A stretch of DNA of 48,123 nucleotides from Ettlia oleoabundans (lineage: Eukaryota; Chlorophyta; Chlorophyceae; Chlamydomonadales), in assembly GCA_019693395.1 (NCBI GenBank), contig JAAMXP010002236.1, forward strand, positions 34,208-82,330. Direction: 5' to 3'. Positions 43,301-48,123 of the stretch are shown here, one piece after another. Below the pieces are notes generated by a model that worked only from the letters and a program-made list of their open reading frames with translations, was not told the DNA's origin and did not search any database. The translations under genes were made by a program, and so were the position numbers. The number at the start of each line of letters is the position of its first letter. The first letter of the stretch is position 1.

Positions 43301-43520
43301 GCACCCGTAGCAGCAGTGTGCGGGTCTTGCCGCCGTGCCCCACTTGCCGCCACTGCTGATGCAACATGGGCCAGCTACTAAGGGGGCCGTGCGCTGCCGT
43401 GTGGTAAGTCATACCTGCTTTGTACTTATGCCCAATCGCGGGGGTGCAAGGCTGCTTGTGGGGACCATGGCAAGCCACGAGCTGTGGTTGGCTGGCGTCA
43501 ACCCGTCGAAACTTAGGCAT
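40328..43520 (-). CDS. tRNase Z (ELAC/TRZ)-like protein with degenerate catalytic motifs
   Basis: Eight exons: 43520-43128, 43078-42932, 42866-42421, 42191-42012, 41856-41692, 41491-41246, 41060-40911, 40727-40328. They total 2,127 nt, or 708 aa. Residues from about 287 follow the tRNase Z metallo-beta-lactamase fold: LSFLWGVTAPNG, VWLFECGEDTQRNL, DHILGLPGFLCTISASRE, TPVHLYGPQGLADFV, PTFGYMLQEADR, and GVQPGVDFTRLKEGE. The metal ligands are mostly gone: the usual THxHxDH reads SSLSADH (344-350), the GDT motif reads GSC (581-583), HEAT reads HSLL (615-618), GHST reads AGTT, and the final HFSxRY reads GCYWCY. tRNase Z normally trims tRNA 3' trailers; this protein is probably not an active nuclease. 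The first 280 residues are not recognised. One GC-donor intron (after 41246). Confidence 0.8.
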
Positions 43521-43779
43521 AATCAATACTATTAAAAAAAGAACTGTTGCACATGGCGTGGGGATGCACGTTTCTGGGTCACCAGGCCCCACTTTACACC
43601 GATAGCTGATGCGGGCGACCTGATTGCGTGGGTTAGTTTGTTTTAGAACGCCATCGCACCTCAAGGGCTGTCCAGGTGGCTTTCATGCTTCTTCAAGCAG
43701 GCAATAGGGCCTAGTGAAGCACCCGGCCGGTGTTGCTGAGCCAGCGCCCCTCCGGCCCACAACTATAGCGGCCGAAAAC
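43521..43779. promoter_or_regulatory. Divergent promoter region between tRNase Z-like gene (-) and RRM gene (+)
   Basis: About 260 bases separating two start codons on opposite strands. The minus-strand frame stays open upstream of 43520 but contains no earlier ATG. No recognised factor site. Confidence 0.45.
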
Positions 43780-46513
43780 ATGGCGACAAACGAGCTGGAA
43801 GTTAGCAGCAACAGCTCCCAGACGGCCACCAGCGATATCGAGGTGGGTGCGGCACCCTCCCACCCCCGGTTGGCCGCTGCGTTTATAATGGCCAGCTGGG
43901 TTTAGCCCGCCCGGTTGGCCCGCACAGGGCACGCATGCCCCGGGAGCGGGCTTCACGGGCCTTGCAGCGAGGCGGGCGCTGACGCCGGGACGAGGGATTA
44001 TGCAGGCGGCTCCGCTCCCGCGCGTTTCGCCATTTGCTTTTGCCTATGGTTTTTACTCGAAATGCCGCGGGGGGCCGACCAGGGTGCGCGGGTTGAGACA
44101 TGTTGGCCTGCGCAATGGCGGCCGCCCGCCCGCTTTTGTGTACCGTGCTGCACAATAAACCCAACCGTGTTGTGTGTCTCTGCGCCTGCGCCTGGTGGTT
44201 GACCTTCCGCAGCCTGTGCCAAGGCTTCCTGCCGAAGATGAGGGACTGGATGATGGGCGCCCTAGCCTTGACTTGCCCGCGTTGGCGGGCGGCTCAAAGG
44301 GCACCGGCCCGCGACTCTTTTGCGGCCATGTGCCCAAGGTGCGTCCGAAAGACAACTCGGCAACTGATTGACTGCCGCGGACAGGTTTCATATACTGAAA
44401 TCCGGATCCTAGACGTTCATGTACTGGCCGCCCGCTCTCCGACTGCTCTGCAGGAGGTGAATGACGAGATGGTGCGGCAGCACTTCAGCAAATGGGGCAT
44501 CGTTAACGACGTCTACTTCCCTCGCCATAAGAAGACGCTAAAGCGGCGCCCCTTCTGTTTCGTCACCTTTGCCAACAAGGAGGATGCAGAGCGTGCCCTT
44601 GCAGAGAGTGGGCTGGAGATCGGCGGTGTGCCCATCAAGAACTTGACCATGGTGGAGGACAGGTACTGTGCAAGCCTTGGCGCAGAGAATGGTTAACCCT
44701 GGTGGTGATTTGTTCAGGGTGTGCATGTCAATGTCTTCAAGTTATGTTAGAGCAATGATTAGCCAAAGGAGCAGCAGTTTTCATGCTCGTAAGACTATCG
44801 GCACGCCATATGCATCACATGCCCGCCCCTTGCCCCCAAGCGCTGCGTGCATGTTTGCTGAATCCCCACCCCGTCGATGCCGTTGTTCCACTTACAGGGA
44901 TAAGTATTACACAAACAAGCATGCCTCGGCGCGGCAGGCACTCCTGCAGGTAATGCACTGGGCAGGTAGTCACTACTTATCCTGCACTGATTAACTGTCT
45001 CAATACCTGCATGTTGGTGATGACAACCTGCGTTGCGCCATCCTGTGTCACTGATTGTTGCAAGACGTGCTCCTTCCCTTCGGGTGGCACACCGCCATAC
45101 AGCCGCCGACATTCCCGCTGCCAATGCGCCTGCATTTGCAGGCACTCAAGCAGTTGGGCCCCACCACGGCAGCACCCAACAGCAGCAGCAACGTTGCCCT
45201 GCCAGGTGGCGCCGGCAGCATCACGCCGGAGCAGCTGAGCAACCTGGCGGCCATCATGGCCCTGGAGGGCGTGCATTCTGATGTGGTGCTGCAGACGCTT
45301 GGCCTGCCCACCAGCGCAGAGGCAGCAGTCGCTGCGGCAGCAGCGGCCGCCCCACCAGCTTCAGCCTCCATGCCAGGTCTTACTGCCAGTGCGCTGGCCA
45401 GCCTGGACAGTGCCACTCTCAGCAACCAGCTGTTGCAGGCACTGACCACCCCCTCATTGAGCACCCAGACAGCGTTTGACATGCGCAACAGCTTCGACAT
45501 CTCCACTGCCATGCGCTCTGCCGGCAACAGCATGGATTTGTCATCACTGCAGCAGAGCCTGGCGGCAGCGGCGGCAGGTCTGCCACTGGATGGCGGCTCT
45601 GTGGTGGCTGGGCGCCTTCCCAACGCCGACAGCCGCAGTACGCTGGCCTCTGCCGACTGGTCGCGAGCACCCAGTGCCCGTGCCTCATTGGATGCAATGC
45701 TGCTGCCCGCAGCCACCGCCGGCTTCCTGGCTTCTAACGCAGCGCTCGGCAGTGCTGGCAGCTTTAGCAGCATGCATGCACGACTGTCGCTGGATGCAGC
45801 GTTGCAGCTGCACCAAGCACAGCAGGCAGCAGCGCAGCAGCAGGCTGCGCTCCTTGCCAATCAGGCACGCCTGTCAGCGTCGGCCTACTCGCTGCCACCT
45901 GTGGCACCACAGGCCAACCTGGCGTCGGTGATGCACAGCGGGTTCTATCAGGCGCAGACCGCCCCGCCTCCAGCCTCGCAACCTGAGGTGCAACACAGCT
46001 TGCAGACTGTCATGACATCTGGGCTGTATGATGGCAGCGCTGCCCCAAGCGGAGGGGGCCCTACTCGTCACTCCATGCACGAGTTCGGTGGCAATGGCAA
46101 CAGTGTGCTGCCGTTGAACACTGCTACCTGGGCTCCCCAAACCTCCCAGCACCAGAACCATCAGCAGCAGCTGGGAGGTTATAGCACTTTCCTGAGGCCT
46201 AGCATCGACCGCGCTGGCCTACCGCCCCTGGCCCCTCGCTTCGCCAACCACGGTATGTCGTGGCGCATGTTGTGCATGTTTTTTCTTAAACACTGTTGCC
46301 GCTCAATTGCACTGCGGTTACATGTGTGACAGACTTGTGCTGGCACCCCATCCATTACGCGCTGCTAGCGCAAATTCAATTGCTGTAACCCTGCTTAGTG
46401 CCTCCGCTGTGCCACTTGCAGATGTGCAGGGCCGTCAGTCTGGCAAGGGCTCCCCTGACCCCCTATTGGGCCACCCCATCAATGGCTGGCCTGTCAGCCG
46501 TGTGGCAGTGTAG
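43780..46513 (+). CDS. Single-RRM RNA-binding protein with long low-complexity C-terminal region
   Basis: Six exons: 43780-43842, 44213-44338, 44454-44662, 44898-44949, 45142-46252, 46422-46513. They total 1,653 nt, or 550 aa. After an acidic N-terminal 50 residues comes one RNA recognition motif at about 55-135: RNP2 RLFCGHVPK, HFSKWGIVNDVYFP, and RNP1 RRPFCFVTF, most like the second RRM of TDP-43/hnRNP A-type proteins. A KYYTNKHASARQALLQ linker leads to about 400 residues rich in Ala, Ser, Gln and Leu. Short internal repeats such as SVMHSGFY / TVMTSGLY are present. RNA binding is well supported; the target and process are not visible. Intron 1 (370 bases) is GC-rich. All introns are GT-AG. 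Confidence 0.88.
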
Positions 46514-48123
46514 CCCAAGCTTCGTTGTTGAAATCAATATTGGACAGCAGTGCCTGCCCTCAATGTCACTTGAATGCAGTCCGTACCCGTACAAGCGCCC
46601 ATGTCATGCCCCTTTGCATGGAGCCTAAGTTTTGTTTTTTGTGCAGGGGGTTGTCTGTTCCGTTGCATGGCACAAGGAAGCACTGCTGCCACAGCTGCCA
46701 ATGCTTCAACAGCCCAAGGATCAGCCGCTTGGCTCCTGCTGTTTAATCCGAAACCTTGCCCCATCTCCTGAACCCGCGCGCTTTCTGCCGACTCCTGATT
46801 TTATTCGGCAGGCATGACACAGATGTCAGTATTCTTGCCGCCTTTAGCACCTGCGCTCGCAGGCTTTCCTCGCGCCAACGACTTCAGCGCTTGTCCCACC
46901 CTCTTCCGGCTGGCCCCTTGGCCCAGCCGGCCCCATTTTATTGTGGCCAGTTGTGTACTTTTCTCTCACCACGACCCTCTTTCCCCACCCTTCCATCGCA
47001 TCTCTGTAGCTTTGTCTTACTTCTGCGTGCTCTCTCTGATTCGCGCCTCCGGATGGGGCGCTCAGGGTGCGCGAGCGCCTCTTGCAATTCGATGCTGACG
47101 CATCACCAGCCCATACCAGCGTTTAAACGCACACCCCACCCCAACTCTGCCACCATTTTTGTGCGGCTCCGTGCTTTCTGAGATGCTCCTTGGCTTTCAT
47201 TCACGCGCCCCTGTGAGCATTTTTTGCAGGCCTGTTTTTCCTTTGCATAACCACAACGCCTTATCTCACCCCCCCCCCTCCCACGCCTCAGGTATGTGTC
47301 CCGTTTTCTCCCTGTGCATGCTTCAGTAGACTTCTACTTGTGTAACTGCCAGCGTTGATTGCAGCAAAGGGTCAACACTGGGACTAAGGCATGGAATATC
47401 CTGCTGTGTAAATGGGGCAGCAGCGCTGCAACTTCCCAGTCAGTTGAAGGTGAAAGGTGTGAAGGTGAAATTTGGAGACAACTTGTGAAATACTAGGCAT
47501 ATTTTTGCAACAAAGTGTACTGATAACCATTCCCGCGGGCAATGTTCGGATGGTGCCACTGCGAGTTCATATTGAGCCCTGTTGTACCAAAAAAGAGGGA
47601 ATGTAGCGCCAGGCCGTTTGGACTGTTGGTTTGCCGTGCGACCCCCACGCGCCCTTCATCACCCCCACGAGACACACACAAACAAACACAAACACCCCCG
47701 CCCCACCCCTCTTGTCAGAGAAGGAGGGGATTGAAACATCTAAAAGGCAGTTTCAACCTGGTTGCACATCCTCAATGTGCACAGACGATCAACCCTTCAC
47801 CAGAAAATGTCACGAAGTACAGGGGAGGGGTCAATTTGAATAGTATGAGCCTCATTGATAGTTTCTGGGGCGTGCTGGTAGGTTGTCCTCAGCGCTTGCA
47901 GCAAGGATAATACAATAGATCATGCCAACAACCCCTCTACCATCCACATTGTCGTCTCACACATGCCTAGTGTGCACAGGGGGGGGTGCATGTCAAGGGC
48001 AGATAGGCAGAGCGAAAAGTGACGGGTACTAGAAGGTTTGCGTCGGTAGGGTGGGACGCGGAAAGTTTTTGGGCTAAGCTGTTCCTCCAGGTCATGCCCT
48101 GGCCAAAGGGGAAGAGGGGTGGG
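46514..48123. other. Terminal region without confident gene
   Basis: About 1.6 kb downstream of the RRM gene. The first part (to about 47,350) is C/T-rich and may be a long 3' untranslated region; a chlorophyte-type TGTAA poly(A) signal candidate lies near 47,340 and another near 47,406. Frames of 120-140 codons exist but lack domains or splice structure. From about 47,600 the sequence resembles a dispersed repeat. Confidence 0.45.
47606..47770 (+). repeat. Dispersed repeat, copy 3
   Basis: GCGCCAGGCCGTTTGGACT is followed by a C-rich and CA-rich stretch, then CTTGTCAGAGAAGGAGGGGA and further A-rich sequence to CAGTTTCAACCTGGTT. Both blocks have counterparts in the same order around copy 2 (minus strand, 33087 down to about 32940). 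This suggests one element with a variable C tract in its middle. Confidence 0.45.

Noticed and set aside
45048..45860. 270-codon open frame on the minus strand
   Set aside because: It is antisense to the large coding exon of the RRM gene. Its Ala/Ser/Cys-rich product mirrors the repetitive + strand codons and has no domain or splice context.
46756..47181. 141-codon + strand frame
   Set aside because: C/T-rich sequence downstream of the RRM gene gives a Ser/Leu/Arg/Pro product without domain or splice partner; more likely 3' untranslated sequence.
47542..47910. 122-codon + strand frame near the window end
   Set aside because: It overlaps the dispersed repeat and C-rich tract, is dominated by Pro/Thr/Arg from simple sequence, and shows no domain.

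Overview
The window looks like nuclear DNA of a green alga, most likely a chlorophyte of the Trebouxiophyceae (Chlorella-like) type. Genes are packed head-to-head or tail-to-tail and are broken into many short exons. Nearly all introns end in TGCAG or a close variant, coding sequence is Ala/Gln-rich, and the proteins are eukaryotic and plant-like. Spliced reading frames were rebuilt by hand using phase, splice consensus and remembered family motifs. No alignment or database search was run, so family assignments rest on recognisable motifs.

Layout. 3-1884 (+): 3' part of PEX5, the peroxisomal import receptor. 2299-6542 (-): adenylosuccinate lyase with an N-terminal targeting extension. 6624-7802 (+): thymidylate kinase, divergent from the lyase. 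8148-12506 (-): a nuclear protein with an extended PHD domain and two B3 domains. 12507-14583: no confident gene, includes a 467-base assembly gap. 14584-24083 (-): a very large ACF1/WSTF-like chromatin-remodelling subunit (WAC, PHD, DDT, WHIM, PHD). 24346-26380 (-): a family-16-type lysine methyltransferase. 27204-32047 (+): ER glucosidase I. 32324-32689 (-): an unassigned fragment with an acidic and RG-rich tail, close to two small gaps and copies of a dispersed repeat. 33215-37775 (-): translation factor eIF3 subunit L. 38321-39650 (+): a DUF2232 membrane protein. 40328-43520 (-): a tRNase Z-like protein that has lost its catalytic motifs. 43780-46513 (+): a single-RRM RNA-binding protein. 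The last 1.6 kb has no confident gene.

The genes do not form one pathway. There is a loose nucleotide-metabolism pair (ADSL and TMPK share a promoter region) and two neighbouring same-strand chromatin genes. The most unusual points are the degenerate tRNase Z homologue, a high share of GC-AG introns (about ten firm cases in roughly 105 introns), unusual domain orders in the two chromatin proteins, a duplicated and stop-containing exon in the eIF3L gene, and a perfect 19-bp inverted repeat with E2F-like cores at the eIF3L start.
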